Assembly (NCBI GenBank): GCA_013396655.1 | Contig: WBMV01000441.1 | Coordinates: 515,774 to 579,773 of the forward strand | Source of the DNA: Campylorhamphus procurvoides | Lineage: Eukaryota > Chordata > Aves > Passeriformes > Dendrocolaptidae | Length of the DNA: 64,000 nucleotides | Direction: 5' to 3' | The notes under the pieces: model-generated | Databases searched by the model: none | The model's input: only the letters and a program-made list of their open reading frames with translations | What the model was told of the DNA's origin: nothing | Shown: piece after piece, positions 51,123 through 64,000 of the stretch | Position numbering within the stretch: position 1 is the first letter of the stretch | How the letters are laid out: the number at the start of each line of letters is the position of its first letter | Position numbers and translations under genes: made by a program

Positions 51123-54100
51123 ATCAAGAAACTAATCAATGCCTAGATTCACACTGTAAACATGAAAGGGTGAGCAATAAGAGGACATGTACACAGCCAC
51201 GGTGTGAAACAGCTTTCTGATCCTGTTGTCACCTTCCAGGACCACTTAAACCAAGACAAACTTCAAGTGAAGAGTCTTAGGACATTTAGTGCTCATTTGG
51301 CCTTGACTGCAACAGTCAAGGTTGTCAAAGGTTTCACATTTCACAGCTGCTTTCCCATGGACAAGAGACAAGAGAAGTAAATGCTCATGCTCTGATTCTG
51401 TTTACTGCATGCCTGGGTACTCTACCTTTCACACATCCAGCTGTTGACACTGATGAGCTGAGAAGATTAACAATTTTGCCATTGAGAAAAAAAAAAAAGG
51501 TGACAGTCATTCTCATAAACTGTAGAGTCTTGTGGTTAGTGTAACATGTGCTCGAGCTGAGGTACTGGGGTATCTCTTCTGTTAAAGTACCTTGCCCTGG
51601 AGGGGCATGCTTCCCTTCGTAGCACAAAATTGCCCCTCCTCATTCTTTCTCTGCATATTGTGCTTCCCTCCTGTCCCTTCCATGCCCAAAGGCCCTGGGG
51701 TGATACCAAAGTCATCCCAAGTGCAGGAGCGAGTGCTCTCCGCAGAAGTGGAAGGGACATGCGCGAGGAGGGAAGGTGCTGCGGCGGGTCCCGTCACCAC
51801 TGCCAACACCTGCTGAGTAGCTCTCCAGCTCTCCAGGCTGGCCCCTTGAGCTCCAGGGAGTCACATTTGATCAGGTTTAATCAATGTTAAGGCTGTGACA
51901 TAAACCATCAGGAAATTTAAAATTAAGAGCAAAATCCCCTATTGTATTTGAACTGCCCCCTGCTTCACCAAAACAGACCTGTGATCAATAAATGGCGCTG
52001 TACTACACAGCTGTACAGGCTGCATCACCCACTCGGACTTCAAGAGTGTACCATACACATTTAAGTCCCACCTTTACATTTCCCAGTAATCTCAGGAAGG
52101 GCTCATATTAGCATTTCAGGCATGAATGGAGCAGGGCAAGGAAAAAGGGAAAAGCAACCAAAATACACAGAAGAAACAGTAGTGGAGGACTTCCCTCCCA
52201 TACTACAAAATATTACTATGTATGAAAACCCAAAATGAAATCAGGTGAGGTGTGCAAACACAGTGGGTGCTTCATGGGACACCATGTAGTCATGAATATC
52301 TTAGTATATAAGCATAATACTTGGGCATCTCTATAAGAGACAATATAGTGAAGGCATTTAAATGGCATTTTTTTCTGGGGACAGCAAATCAATTAGCTCT
52401 TAAACCAAACAAAGAGGCACTAAACACTACAAGTAGCCCACATGATAATACTCCCCTGATGTTTAAATCCTGGAATAGCACTTTGTTGGGAAGGATGAGT
52501 CAGTCATGGACCTCACTCTTGTTTCTTCCTTTATTTTCAACAGGGAATAGCTAACATCTCTGCCTCACTCACTAAGTTGGATACCCTGGTTTGAATATGG
52601 AGCAAAAATTTTACCATCCCTGACTACTAATGAACATGTACCAAAGCTTCCAGCTGGACCGATAGGGCCAGGAGCCCTGACAAAACCTCCTTGAGGAGTC
52701 TGAGCTGTTCCTTCCATAGAGTCAGTTGTACTGTGACACCAAGAAAAAGGGTGTCAGCTGAATCTGTTTTAGGCATCAGAGTCAAATGACTAATCAAACC
52801 ACAAGCCTGAGGAAACAACCATTCCTACTGGATTTTCAAACTGTACATATTTGTAAAAATAGGAAACAAGACTAAGATGATGTGACTTAACTATTTGACC
52901 CTTGTTAAAGGAAAAATAAACTTATTTTTTACCCACAAACTATATTATCTGCAAGATAACTACAAATACTTAAGACTAAAGCCCTCACTTTACACTGCTC
53001 TATAAGTAGTAGCCAAAAGCAGGAACCAAACTTTCTCTCTCTTTTCTCCTTATGTTCTCCTGCATAACACCTCACATTGACTGTGCCTTTATTAGGGACA
53101 AGGAAAAAGTATCATTTAGGCCAGTGTCCTTCAAAGGAATGGTCCCCACTGACGAGTCCAGCATCTTTTATGGAACCATTATAAGGACGACTATCCCTAG
53201 GACCTTCAGCTGTGACACAAAGGTGTAAGGATCCTGAAAGAGGCCACATTGCAAGGGCTGCATCTAACTTGTTCCATCAGCAGATTAGGAAGAGCAGCTG
53301 GCTAGCCTATGACCTCCTGAAGCTAGACAACTAAGTGAGGGAGGCACAAACAGCTACAGTGATTTGTTTTGTGGTTTCTCACAGCAAATCACCTCTTGGG
53401 CTCAGAACTCCGATGTCAAACTCCACTCAAACATGCTTTTCTGTTGATGTTGCTATTGCCTGAAAAATTATCAGCACTTAAAAAACAATGCTCAGAACTG
53501 CAACCACAGCAGTGGAGCTGGCACAGACGCACTGAAAAGCAATCTGGGGCATGCTAGAAAAGTACTCATGCCCTGCATTACTAGAGAAACAGAATTAATA
53601 ATATACGAGTGTGTGGTTTGCTGCAAGAGAAGGATGAAGGACAGCTTTTCAGCTAGCAGCTCAGCAACTGCACTGGGGAGAAGGAAGGAAGCTATGAAGT
53701 TCATTTTAATTTATGCCCTGTGAAACCTCCTGTACATTGTAAGTGGGTTTACTTCACACAGGCTACAACCTTCTGGACTATTTATCTCGATTTTATGTAA
53801 TAAAGTTGCATTTATACCTTCATGTGCTGTTTAGAGTGCGCTGTATATAAAGATATAATACAGTAGTAGGTATATCAAACACAGACATACAGAGAACCTG
53901 AGGGGATGCTTTGGCTTTTTTAGTGCCAACATGGCCTTATTCAGCCCTCTGTGTAATTCAACCTAGCTCACTGTCTTAAGAATACAACATTGCAACCCTT
54001 CACTATCCCTTATCTTCCTCATCCACACACCAGGAGGTTTTGGTGGCCACCAAGGCATGACAAGAAAGGTTATAAAGACAAGGCAATGCTATTGCTTCCT

Positions 54101-57100
54101 GCTCTGAATTAGCCTAAAGCTTGTTATGTGCTTTTGCCACGTAAACCTCTATTTTTCCAAATGGAAAAACAGGGGGAGCAGAGGGGGAGTAGAAAAGGCA
54201 AGCTTATGCCCAGCTAGATCTAGCTGCATTTTTTTTAGTTAACTTTGTTTCTTCTTTTCATTTCAAAAGAATTATGACGTGCTACTGCTGTCCAAAAATA
54301 CTGAACTAGGGCTTGACATATGTACCACCCACAAAGTTACATTTGGACTCAGGATCAACATTTTGGAAAACCGGGCCAAATCGCACCAGGAGCCAAAAGA
54401 GATGTCAGAACAAAAGAACTAGGACTGACATGATGTTACTCATATGCTAAATGGAATTTGCTCTAAATGCATGGTGAAAAAATCACCAGAAGCTGCTAAA
54501 TGCACAACACAATCCATAGAAAAAGTTTCATACAGTGCTGAGGTCACACGCAGTGCTTTAGGCTCTCTTTAAATAAAAGATTATCAAAGTTACCTGCATA
54601 TTGCTGGGTCAGAACTTGAAAAACCAGTCAGCTCCCCCATGCAGATTTCAGAGCCAAAGACTAGACAATGTCTTACATGTGTTACGAGTTCTCCTGCCAT
54701 ACAATTTGTTCTTAAAATTTGCCTTCTGAAAGCGCACACGAATTCACAGAAGAGTAGAAGCTGTTGATGATCAAAACCAAAATCCATATTGTTTTCTTTC
54801 ACAGCAAACTGTGTAAGGTTACTGGTCATGAAAAGTATTGCATTGGCATCCCCAGGCACAACAGATGGTGGCAAAAAGACAATCTATCCTGACCGGGAAG
54901 GTCCAGTTCTGTGCATGACAGGAGAATCCAGACTCTGTGCTCTGTTTTTCCATGGCACTTGGCTTTAGAAAGCTGTCTGTGTTTCACATCTCTGCTAGTA
55001 ACACCTGATAGTAAACTGAGAATTTCACCTAAGGAAGAGCAAGCACAGAATTAAACCCACTTGTGGAAAGCAAGCAGGAGAAAGTACTATTGCTTCAGAA
55101 ATATCCTTGTTCATACTGAGTACAAGGATAAAAGCATCTCTGAGACAGTTTGCAGATTTGGCGTATTTCTAGGACCACTTTGCTACCACTGTTAAACCCC
55201 TAAACCTAGGACCATCCCCAAACACCCTCCATCTGCCCCCATTCTCCCCCTTAGCCACAAAAACTCAACCCACAACAAAACTATCGCAGCTAATTTCCTC
55301 CCACAGGCACAACCTTTTTTGGTCATACCAACAGAAAACCAGGTTTTAATCTTTAAGCAACACAAAACTTGACAGAAACTCTTCCTTTTTTTTCCCCCCT
55401 CCCACACAAGGAATCAGTGGATTGGAGCTGACCCTTTGGATAACAGAGCTTAAATCACCAGCCCAAAAGGAATTGTTGATCTGTACTGTCTATTGAACTA
55501 TGGGCATGAAACCAGTGTAAGTGCATGCTTACAATCACGAAGAAAAGATGTGTAGTGCAGGTTAGGTACAGAGACACTGAAAATTATATTATTTATGTCT
55601 CAAATCAGGCATAATCTTAAAAAATATAGTTACACATGTGCTTCTGCAGAGTCAGGATCTCTAAATCCAGACAGCATTGTCTGATACTAAGTACCCTCTG
55701 GGTAGGTTAGCTCTAATGTTCCAGCATCTCCATATCGTTCCCCTATTGCTCATCTGACACATGAAGCAAAATTACAATAAACAAAGATAGCAAAAGCACA
55801 CAAACTATAATAATGTTTTTTAAGGGAAAAGATGATCACAAATCCAAACCAATTAAAGACCAATGCACATGTGCACAAAACAGTTTTTAGGGGAAGATCT
55901 ACTCTAAATCAAGATAGTCTCATAGGGCTTATTTCAAGTAAAGAAGATGACATACACAAATTATTTCCAGAAAATTCAGAAACCCCTTCCTGTGAACCTG
56001 AAACTGTATAATGCTTGATTTTGCAAAATCCAGTTCTGTCTAATCATCTACAAATAAAATTAAAAAAAAAAAGTATCTCAGTATGGTTCATACAAACACA
56101 CGATCTCTGGCTTTGTCAAATCTGACTGCTACGTGAGCTCTGGACCTCCAGGGAGCCTTCACGGTTGTGTACGGTTGTAAGATGGAGTCTGTACTTTCAA
56201 GAGCACCAACATCACGTATTCCTGTGGAAGCAATTCCTAAGCAAAACCAACTACGCATCTTGGCCAGTCCATTTTAAAGATTCAAGCACCAGAATTTTTT
56301 CTCAGGCTCTTCTCAGAGTGGGGCTGAATTTTTAGTTCATTCATGTCTAATGGAGCATTAACAGAAAGTGGTAGAGGAAAAGTCAGGAACAAGATGATCT
56401 ACGATCTCAAGCATCTAGAGAGGTCTTTGCCCCCCAGAAAAATACAAATCAGGAAAAAAAATTAACTGAACGTATTTTAAAAGCACTCTCCCTTACTGCT
56501 TTTGTGCTTGGGAGGCTGGGAGGGACAGAGAAGTGTACTGCAAGTACTTTCATTCACTGCTTGTGACCTGTTGAACTTCCACTACTGAGTGACAGAAACT
56601 GTGCAGATACTGCAGCTGCACATCAAGTGGGCCCACCTTCTGCCACAGTCTCAGCACAGCAGGTCAAGTCTTTTTTCCCCCCAGTGAATTTGACATCTTG
56701 AGTGTTTCTTAAAATTTGCCTCATTTCTTCTACTTTTAGAAGACAAACAGGAAGGTTTGTTAGCAATTTACTCTGGAGATAGAGGGGTAAGGGAAAGTGG
56801 GCTGTCAACACCCTATGGACTTAGTGCACTGTCATGGAGAGAAAACCTGCTTGTAAATTTGCATTTTGCTGTACTTCTTGTTAAAAGGATGTGATGAGGC
56901 ATACGGGAGAAAGGTTGCACGTTAAACTCACAGTGCTAGCTGTGATCTCCTGGAAGCAAAGGAGATTGCTGTTCAGGAGGAATCATGAAGCTAATTCTTC
57001 TGGGAAAGATTGCTGTAGTGTAAGACAGGGCAAGCAGTGAGACACAGCAAGCAGAGACCTCACCATCCCACAGCAGTGCTGGAAACTCCACTGAGGAGCA

Positions 57101-58229
57101 AGGGGCCTCCTCACAGCCAGAAGCAGAGCCATAAATCAATCTTGGGTGACAAGGGAAAGAAAGAAGACTTCCTAAAGACCCAGCTGAGGCTATGTCAAAT
57201 TTGTGCAGATGGGGAAGCCAGAGAAAGCAGGAGTGGGGGAAGAGACTCCACCTTACCAGGAGGAAGAGTTGTTTTTGCTTGAGCTTTGAGATTGAAGATT
57301 ACCTCATTTCAGTTGAGTTTTCTTTTGATAAATCACACTGGGAGCCTTTTGTCTGCCCTTGCACATGCAGCATCTGATCTCGTGCCAAGGCAAAGTCCAA
57401 GCAGAGACACACAGCCAGGCAGAGACAGGTCTTAGATGTACTGCTTCCAGACGGAGATGCTCTTGCATGACTCAGACCAACCTCATTCTTGTAGCTCTCA
57501 CTTGGCCCCAGGGAGGCCATTTACAAAGAGGTTTACCCCAGACTTTAGTATTGTCTTTTGTTGCAGCACTATTACTTTCCTTTTTCTGCTTTCGCCTGTC
57601 CCAAAGACACTGGCTCAGCTCCTGTGGCATGTGCACACTTGGGGAAAAGAGCCATTTGTCACTGTCAGGAGATGTGCTGTACACAGCAGGTCAGCTCTCA
57701 CCTCCTGCTGCTCCTGCAGCGAGGGCTGCAAATCTTGAAAACATGCATAACATGCACATTGCAAACAGCCATTCATCATCGCAGAGCTGTGCCCCAGACA
57801 CCCAGGCACAACCCAGCAAGCTGCTCTGGTTGTGTGCACCAGAGGCATGTTCCCTCCTGCTCCTGGCTACCTTGCAATGAGAGACAAGAGCACAGACACA
57901 AAAGCAAGGCAAGTGGCTGCAGATGACTGTTTCTGCTGCAAAAATGATACCTCCTCTCTCTCTCCCCTCCAGAAAGGCCCAGTGTTGCAAAGGTGTCCCA
58001 TAATCATTAAATTATGAAAATGTAAGTTGCTGGAAGGAAATTAATACCAGGCATGACTGGGGAAAAGGTTGCTTTCTCGTGAAGTAATTATGAAATTAAA
58101 ATTTGATCTCTCCCTGGTGATTGTACAAAGGATATGGCTGAGGTCGTGAACACAACAATACAGCCAGGATTTCAGCAGAAGAAGCACAGAAGGTTTCACT
58201 AGACAAAAAAAGCTCAATTAAAGAGAAGT

Positions 58230-58239
58230 GGGGGGGGGG
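58230..58239. repeat. G-run of ten
   Basis: Ten consecutive G residues on the + strand, so C on the PPM1H transcript strand. Confidence 0.9.
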
Positions 58240-61200
58240 AAGGACGACTTTTTGTAAATGACACGAATTTGGCTAAAAGGCGCAATCAAGCAGGTTAGAG
58301 AACAGGGTTTGCAGACTTCCAATTACGTTTTACAAGTTGGAATCAAGCTGTTAGGAAATACAGCTTATCTGAATAAGACTAATAATGCTAAGCTAATTAG
58401 ACCCACAGGCATTAGCCAGCAGATAAATTCCGGCCAAAAAGAGGGACACTGTCACTTTAAATACTGCCTTGGGATCAGTGGAAAAGCTAATGAGGAGTGT
58501 CAGTTGGGGCTGTTTTATTAGGTGGTTCTCCAGAGACTATAGCCTGAGGTTTCTGTAGCAGGGCTTCTGTGCTTGATTCAATAAATCAATTTATATTAAA
58601 GGAGGGTGCAGCACAGGCGCCAGCTCCATAAAGCATTTCTGTGGCATTTCTCAATCTGCTCAGGCACTCCTGGGCAGGCTACCTGAATGCACTGTCAAAG
58701 GACACTGAGCCCAGCAATAAAGAATAAGATAGTGGACACATTGGCAATATTTGTTCAAATCAACTGACACATTACCAAGCAAAACATGCACATTGGCTCT
58801 CACCAGGGTATTCTGGATCCCCAATAAGTGATTAATGAGAGCCTGGTTTTTGTGAGCCAGAGTCTGAACCGCAGACAGCAAGGCAGGCTGCACAATGAAA
58901 GCAAAAGGCATGCATCCCAAACAAAATAAAACTGCTTGAAAAGCAAAGTTGCTTTTTTAATCAGATGCTTAGAGGCTGAAAGACATTCCCTGTTGTAAAG
59001 AAAAGGGCGAGCACAGAGCAGGCTGGCAGCTTTCCAGGCAGTGGACAATATTGACTCTAGAATAAAATGGGTTTTGCTTAGTGCTTGCCTCAGGGCACCA
59101 GGTTCCCTGCTTTGAAATAAATTATGTGAGCAGGCGATTCCCCAGCAGGGGTTGACCCTCAGGTGGGTAACCCTGTGTGCCACAGCATCTCCTCACCAGG
59201 CACAGGGACAGGGAACTGGCAAGGGCTCCGCTGCTGCTGCAAAGGTGGCACATTCAGAGGCAGCGCCCAATTCCCCTGCTCGCTGCTGCCTTGGGCTTCG
59301 GCCCACAGTGTGGTGGGCACTGCACAAGCTCAGGCCATTTCTGACGGGGTGCAGCTTAACTCTGCATGCTCCTCAGGGGCAAAGGAAGCCACCAACAAAT
59401 GGAGTCAAAAAATGGACTTGTTATATAGGGCTTTTTTACCATGCTAGAATCAAGTCAAAAAGATGAAGCTTTGATCTGCAAACAAGCTTTCAAATAACTC
59501 ATCTTCAATGCAAGCAGCAGAAAGGCCATTGGTTTTGTTCCAAGAAGGAGCAAAAAATTAACTTTGAAACCACAAAAGCTGATGCCTTCTGGATGCCTTT
59601 GGTTAAGTGCAGCACTATATGGCTCCTCCAGCCCCACTGAAGGCTGAGAATGGGACTCTGAAAGGAGCCACAGTAGAGGACACAGTCAACCGGAATACCA
59701 TGTTTTGGGAAGGTGTCTAGGATACAAAGCAAAGTACTTCAAAATTATTCACCCCGGTTTTACCCACAAGTGCAGAAAACCTGACCAATTGTGCCTCAAC
59801 TTTTAAATAAAAGGCAGAGGAAGAGACAGAGAGCGCTAATTATGTGTAGTCCTTTAAAGGAGCAGTTTTCATCAGGTCTGCTGCCTTCTCCCCATACATT
59901 TCTACCTCAGGTTACTCGCCTCCCTTTCTAGCACTGGTCACCCTCTGCTTACATGGCCTCTAAGTCTTCCCTGATGCTTCTGTTGCCAGGACTTGCCAAA
60001 GTCACAAGGACATTTTTCTCTGATAAAAGCTTAACCTTTGCAAGCCATGGGCCTGAAAACCCCAACCCAGAGACCCAGCTGGGACCGACTGTCAATAACA
60101 CAGATGTCTGTCAGCAAATTATGGCCTGAGACAGCTCAGAGGCTTGTTCAACAGGAGCCACCGCTCTTAAGATGCCTTGCCAGTTACAGTACAGATTTTA
60201 CAATGGTTGTTCAACCACAATGCACAGGGGGAGAAGGTACAGGAGGTGCAGCTCACAGTCAGCTCCCACCAAAATGGGATTCATTTTAACTATATTTAAT
60301 ATAGCGTCATTTCTCATCACAGCTGCAGAGAGAAGATAAAGGGTAGGAGAGCTGGAGTGAGAAGGGAAAGGCTGGTCTCAAAGCAGTTACAGGCAGCCTG
60401 GACTAGTGATGTGGTACACATTGCTCGATCAGTAGTTGTCCTAATGCTGTGGGGAAACTTGGCAGCCCTGCAGCCACTGTGGGCTGTGGAGACAAAGCCA
60501 GTGTGGAAACTTCACATAAAAAAAAAAAAAGGAAAGAAAAAGCAGAAAGAAAAAATAAAGGGCCAAATGCATCATGACAGACCCAGATACAATAACCTTT
60601 TGTAATCCAAACAAGCTGGGCAAGCCAAGCCATTGTTGAGAATCTGAAAAGCTCCAGAGCAAAGGAGGATAAAAATGAAGAAAAAAAAATCATACAGTTT
60701 CTAATAGAAAACACAGAAAACATCCTGAATTGTAAAATAAAACAGTTCATTTTCCCGAGGAAACATCAGAGCAGAGAGTGCTTTACATTCTCTCATTCAA
60801 CATTTCAGTTATTAATTGTAAGAGTGACTGTTTTTTCCTAAAATCACCTGCACCTCTCTACATGTATGTGCAAACATCAACACACAATGAGGTCAGTGAA
60901 CAAGAAAAGTCTCAGACAACTGATCATCTGCACTGTATGTGATAAAAGTTCAGCAGCATTTTCATGTATCAAGCTCTGGCTGGCCATAGCTCCATCTGAC
61001 ATTTTCTAGAAAAGGAATATATATGCTAATTTATTCTTCATGATAGATAGTGTCCTTAGAAACAAATGCAAAACAGACATGTCCTCAGCCACTGTGTCCT
61101 GATGCATCAGTTAAATCCATGAATTAGAATAGGAAAAATATAGAAGCAAAACCCTTGAAGTGGAAAACAATCACTAAGAAACATCAGTCACTCCAAACCA

Positions 61201-63863
61201 TCACCTCTGAGGGCCCACCAAACTGGAAATCTAATGTCTTGTCCACGACTTCCACCATTAAAACTGACCCAGACTTTTAGATAAACAGAAACTGATTACT
61301 TTTCCTCTGCTTAGGAGGTCACTGTACACAATTCAATGGAATACAAACATGTTGTGCAAATACCTTGCAAAAAGAAAAGGACCCTTACTGAGAAGGGCTC
61401 TGATTTAGAAAAATGTATGGTGATAGAGCAATTCCCTCAAAATTTTATTGTCCTGAGGCAACCAAACAAAGGGGTAACTGATGCACTAGCTGTGCAATAT
61501 GGAGCAGTTAAAAGATTCCAATTCTTTTATTCAGGACAAAAATGTAGCCCCCATTTTCCACTTCCAGCCAGAAGTCAAAAGGAACATCAGGGAGAGATAG
61601 CCTCATCACAGTCTCCACATGCTTTTGCTTGGCATAGACCATCTCTTTCTGGGACAATACTGCAATGAATTCAGACTTGAATTTTCAAGTCACAGTTCAA
61701 GCATTTATTCCAGAATAACTGCTTACAGCTAAGCATATTTGTACTGCACTGGTGACAATTTTTGCATTGACCATATTAGAATCTGTAACTGGATCCACAT
61801 GTGTCCTACACTTCAGGAAATTCAGGAAAATCAACAGGAAAATAACTGTCTTCTCCTACCCACTATATGCTAGAGTTAAGAGAGTTCACACAATAGTAAC
61901 TGAAAACAATGCTTTGAATCAAATGTGCCAGTTCAACTTTCTCAAGCTCTTCTACCTTACTCATTATTCTACATTTAAAATTTGTGTTCCTTCTAATCTT
62001 CTTCTAATGCTGAACAGTATTATCTATACAATAACCATTTTGAATAAGGTGAAGTGCTATGTACACATTCACAAATGAGGTAGATATTGATGCAAAAAAA
62101 ATTAACTCCTATCTTAATTTTTAACCTTTCCAACCCTAAATGAAGCCCAACATTCTGCTGGTGATTTAGACTGGAAAAATCACAGTAGTAAGTAGAACTT
62201 CGACTGAGCTTTTTGACATGGCTCTCAAGCTCATTTAGACCCCCTAAATGTGCACAAGTAGTTCTTTTTTCCTTCTTCTTGCTTTACTTTCTATTTATCC
62301 ACACCAAGTTTGAACACGGTGATGCCCATTCATGTAAATCACTTAATTCTTTGCAGTTCCTCATGGTCCTTCTTATTTAATAGGAAAAGAGCTGTGGTGT
62401 CACCTGCCAATGCTACAGCTTTACCATTCTAGCCTCATTTCCTTTCCAGACCACTAACCGGGAAAACACAAAACAACTCTCGTGACCCTGAAGGAACCCT
62501 CTTTGCCTTCCATCCATGATGAAAGAAATCTCTTCTTACCCTCCTCCCAGGAAGTTTCTGCCCATAATGCTTCTATAGCTCTCCCCCAAACTAGAAGGCT
62601 ACTTCATTGGGCTTTTTTGCTCCCCCAACAGCATGTCACATCTTGAAAAAGAGCTTTTGGAAGTCTATATGAAATCATTCTTTACTAATGCCTCCAGAGA
62701 CATCAGAGAGTTTAACAAACATCCTTTTGTAGAAATTTGGAGAGTGTCTCATGATGTTCCAAATGTTTTGCTGTCTAAGTCCTCAGTTGATCCAATGTTC
62801 TCATTCTGTTCCTATTCTTTTGCTCATGCCTGTAGCCTTTTTAAAATGTGAAGTTGTCATTCTCAGGGTGAGACTGCATATTCTACTAGCAGCTGTTCAA
62901 GATGAGAGACAGTGATGGTTATTCCCAGATTTACATATTCTGCACAAACACTCCATTTAATATTAAACTTAGATCATTATTCTGCCATTAAAACATCACT
63001 GTATTTATGGTCTATAAAGCATGAGACAAATCAAAAGTGACATGGAGCTGTTGTTGCATGTGACCCTTGAAGTTTCCAAACCTACAAGAATTCAGGCTTT
63101 GGTTTTTAACCCCTTCTATTCTTTCTCTTCCTGAAAGGACATTTACTACATAAATGTCATAGAAATAAAGATTATTTACATATATTGGGCTTTTGCCTTT
63201 ATAGGTCACGCACAGTACTCACAACAGCAAGGATTAGGGTTTCTCCAAGTGAGTGGGAGTCACTTGAGAAGATGCTTCTTGAACCAACAAAAAACAATGA
63301 GGACATTTAGCCAGAGGAAAAAAAAAAAACCATCATTCTTTCTGTCTTCACCTCTTTAAGCCACTGTTGTTCATTCAAGCCTTTTCATTTTAGGCTAGTT
63401 ATGACTTTTGTTCAGATAGGCCCATCTCTAAAACAATTCCTCAAGGAATTACCCAAATCAGGGGTCAGCTGTACTGGAGTATAGGACACAGCTCTTCCCT
63501 TCCACAAGCATTCCTCAGCATGCAAAGGCATGACAGCCCACTGATCCAGAATTTATAAAAAGCTACTTCCAAGACAGGAAAATCGTTTAGCTTTCAGAAA
63601 CATCCCCTGGAACATCTTCCCCTTTATGTGCTTGCTCTGCTTTGAGTACTCCCACATTAAAATGAAACAAAGTCCTGGCTCTGGGGAGAGGTCAACTTCT
63701 TTAAAACATTAACTTCTAAAAGAAAGACACATCTGAAAGAAGGAAATGCCTTTTCTTTTAGTACACAGGGGTACACCTCAATATTTGATCATTTCACACT
63801 AATCAAAGACACGTATAAAGCAGGCTTTGGTTGGGGAGAAGGCTGAGAAGGACATATTCTTAC

Positions 63864-63982
63864 CAGCCAGTCATGTTGAAGTCACGGTAGAGCATCCTCT
63901 TTCCAACTTCCTTGCGCTGCACTCTCCGTGGAAACTCTAAATGTGTGAATTCATTTCCCAGCAAGTGGGGCTGCATGTAAGC
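63864..63982 (-). CDS. PPM1H: PPM1H exon encoding AYMQPHLLGNEF to FNMTGW
   Basis: This is the first PPM1H exon seen from the 5' side. It has 119 bases: 39 codons plus TG of a split Trp codon. It follows a TGCCCACAG acceptor (AG at 63983-63984) and ends CTGGCTG before GTAAGA. It encodes AYMQPHLLGNEF, THLEFPRRVQRKEVGKRM and LYRDFNMTG. The EFPRRVQRKE stretch and LYRDFNMTGW are characteristic of PPM1H and its close relatives PPM1J and PPM1M. The later exons match PPM1H best as I recall them, notably the HGNK-type C-terminus. Residues are 319-357 by mammalian numbering. The upstream exons lie outside the window. Confidence 0.95.
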
Positions 63983-64000
63983 CTGTGGGCAGAAATCAAA
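63983..64000 (-). other. PPM1H: PPM1H intron, cut by the window edge
   Basis: Only the last 18 bases are present, a pyrimidine tract and AG acceptor for the exon at 63864-63982. Confidence 0.85.

Larger units (their letters stand above)
50718..63863 (-). other. PPM1H: PPM1H intron (13.1 kb)
   Basis: This is the longest intron in the window, from a GTAAGA donor at 63863 to the acceptor at 50718. Its longest open frame (57359-57880, + strand) has no recognisable domain. No CR1 fragment was recognised. It includes A/C-rich simple sequence near 51.05 kb, a CpG-bearing block near 51.73-51.80 kb, a G-run at 58230-58239, and a stretch at 58.24-58.68 kb that reads like conserved regulatory DNA (see findings). 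Confidence 0.75.
33946..64000 (-). other. PPM1H: PPM1H gene, 3' part (five coding exons)
   Basis: PPM1H is a Mg/Mn-dependent PP2C-family Ser/Thr phosphatase. Family knowledge: it acts at the Golgi, removes LRRK2-placed phosphates from Rab8A, Rab10 and related Rabs, and has been reported to dephosphorylate p27. The five exons here join in frame with exon phases that fit each other, giving 196 C-terminal residues and a stop. Counting back from the 514-residue mammalian protein, they are residues 319-514, and the ATDG and GDD aspartates fall exactly on the known metal ligands Asp437 and Asp498. All visible introns have GT-AG ends. The N-terminal Golgi-targeting helix, the first catalytic aspartates and most of the flap domain lie beyond the right edge. 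If the ten-exon mammalian layout holds, these are exons 6-10. Confidence 0.96.

Noticed and set aside
54590..54874. Possible extra PPM1H exon on the - strand
   Set aside because: The flanking exons (63864-63982 and 50654-50717) join perfectly through a split Trp codon, so no coding exon is missing between them, and the translation is not phosphatase-like.
57359..57880. 173-codon open frame on the + strand in a PPM1H intron
   Set aside because: It is long by intergenic standards but rich in Cys, Ser and His with no domain. Overlapping open frames in several phases point to compositional chance.
1..64000. CRISPR arrays, operons, tRNA or rRNA genes
   Set aside because: No regularly spaced direct repeats, no bacterial gene spacing and no tRNA- or rRNA-like sequence were seen. 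Short tandem repeats are ordinary vertebrate microsatellites.

Overview
The window is nuclear DNA from a bird. The evidence is split coding exons with GT-AG introns of 1.7 to 13 kb, three CR1-type LINE fragments of the kind that dominates avian genomes, and LTR-like repeats resembling avian endogenous-retrovirus LTRs. It contains no operons, CRISPR arrays or other prokaryotic structure. I cannot name the species.

Left edge (1 to about 1.23 kb, + strand): the let-7i microRNA precursor at 399-482 lies in a CpG-enriched block. A 60-base pyrimidine-rich tract ending in CAG at 60 and an AATAAA at 1208 suggest that the hairpin sits in the last exon of a spliced, polyadenylated non-coding host transcript.

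Middle (about 1.2 to 28.2 kb): intergenic DNA without a supported protein gene. It holds two LTR-like fragments (about 6.33-6.73 and 15.03-15.35 kb) and three CR1 fragments, all on the + strand (about 6.82-7.26, 14.19-14.90 and 19.98-21.48 kb). The longest CR1 keeps a broken reverse-transcriptase region. Simple repeats are scattered through it.

Right half (about 28.2 or 29.2 kb to 64 kb, - strand): the 3' part of PPM1H, a PP2C-family Ser/Thr phosphatase. Five coding exons (63864-63982, 50654-50717, 48868-48975, 40091-40242, 33946-34093) join in frame to give the last 196 residues. By known mammalian numbering these are residues 319-514, including metal-binding Asp437 and Asp498. A 3'UTR of several kb follows the stop. 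The gene starts beyond the right edge.

let-7i and PPM1H face each other tail to tail. This matches the mammalian order MON2, let-7i, PPM1H, so the locus is an old syntenic block. No new multi-gene system was found. The points most worth following up are the let-7i host exon, the long PPM1H 3'UTR, the repeat composition of the gap, and a few blocks in PPM1H introns and the gap that look like conserved regulatory DNA.
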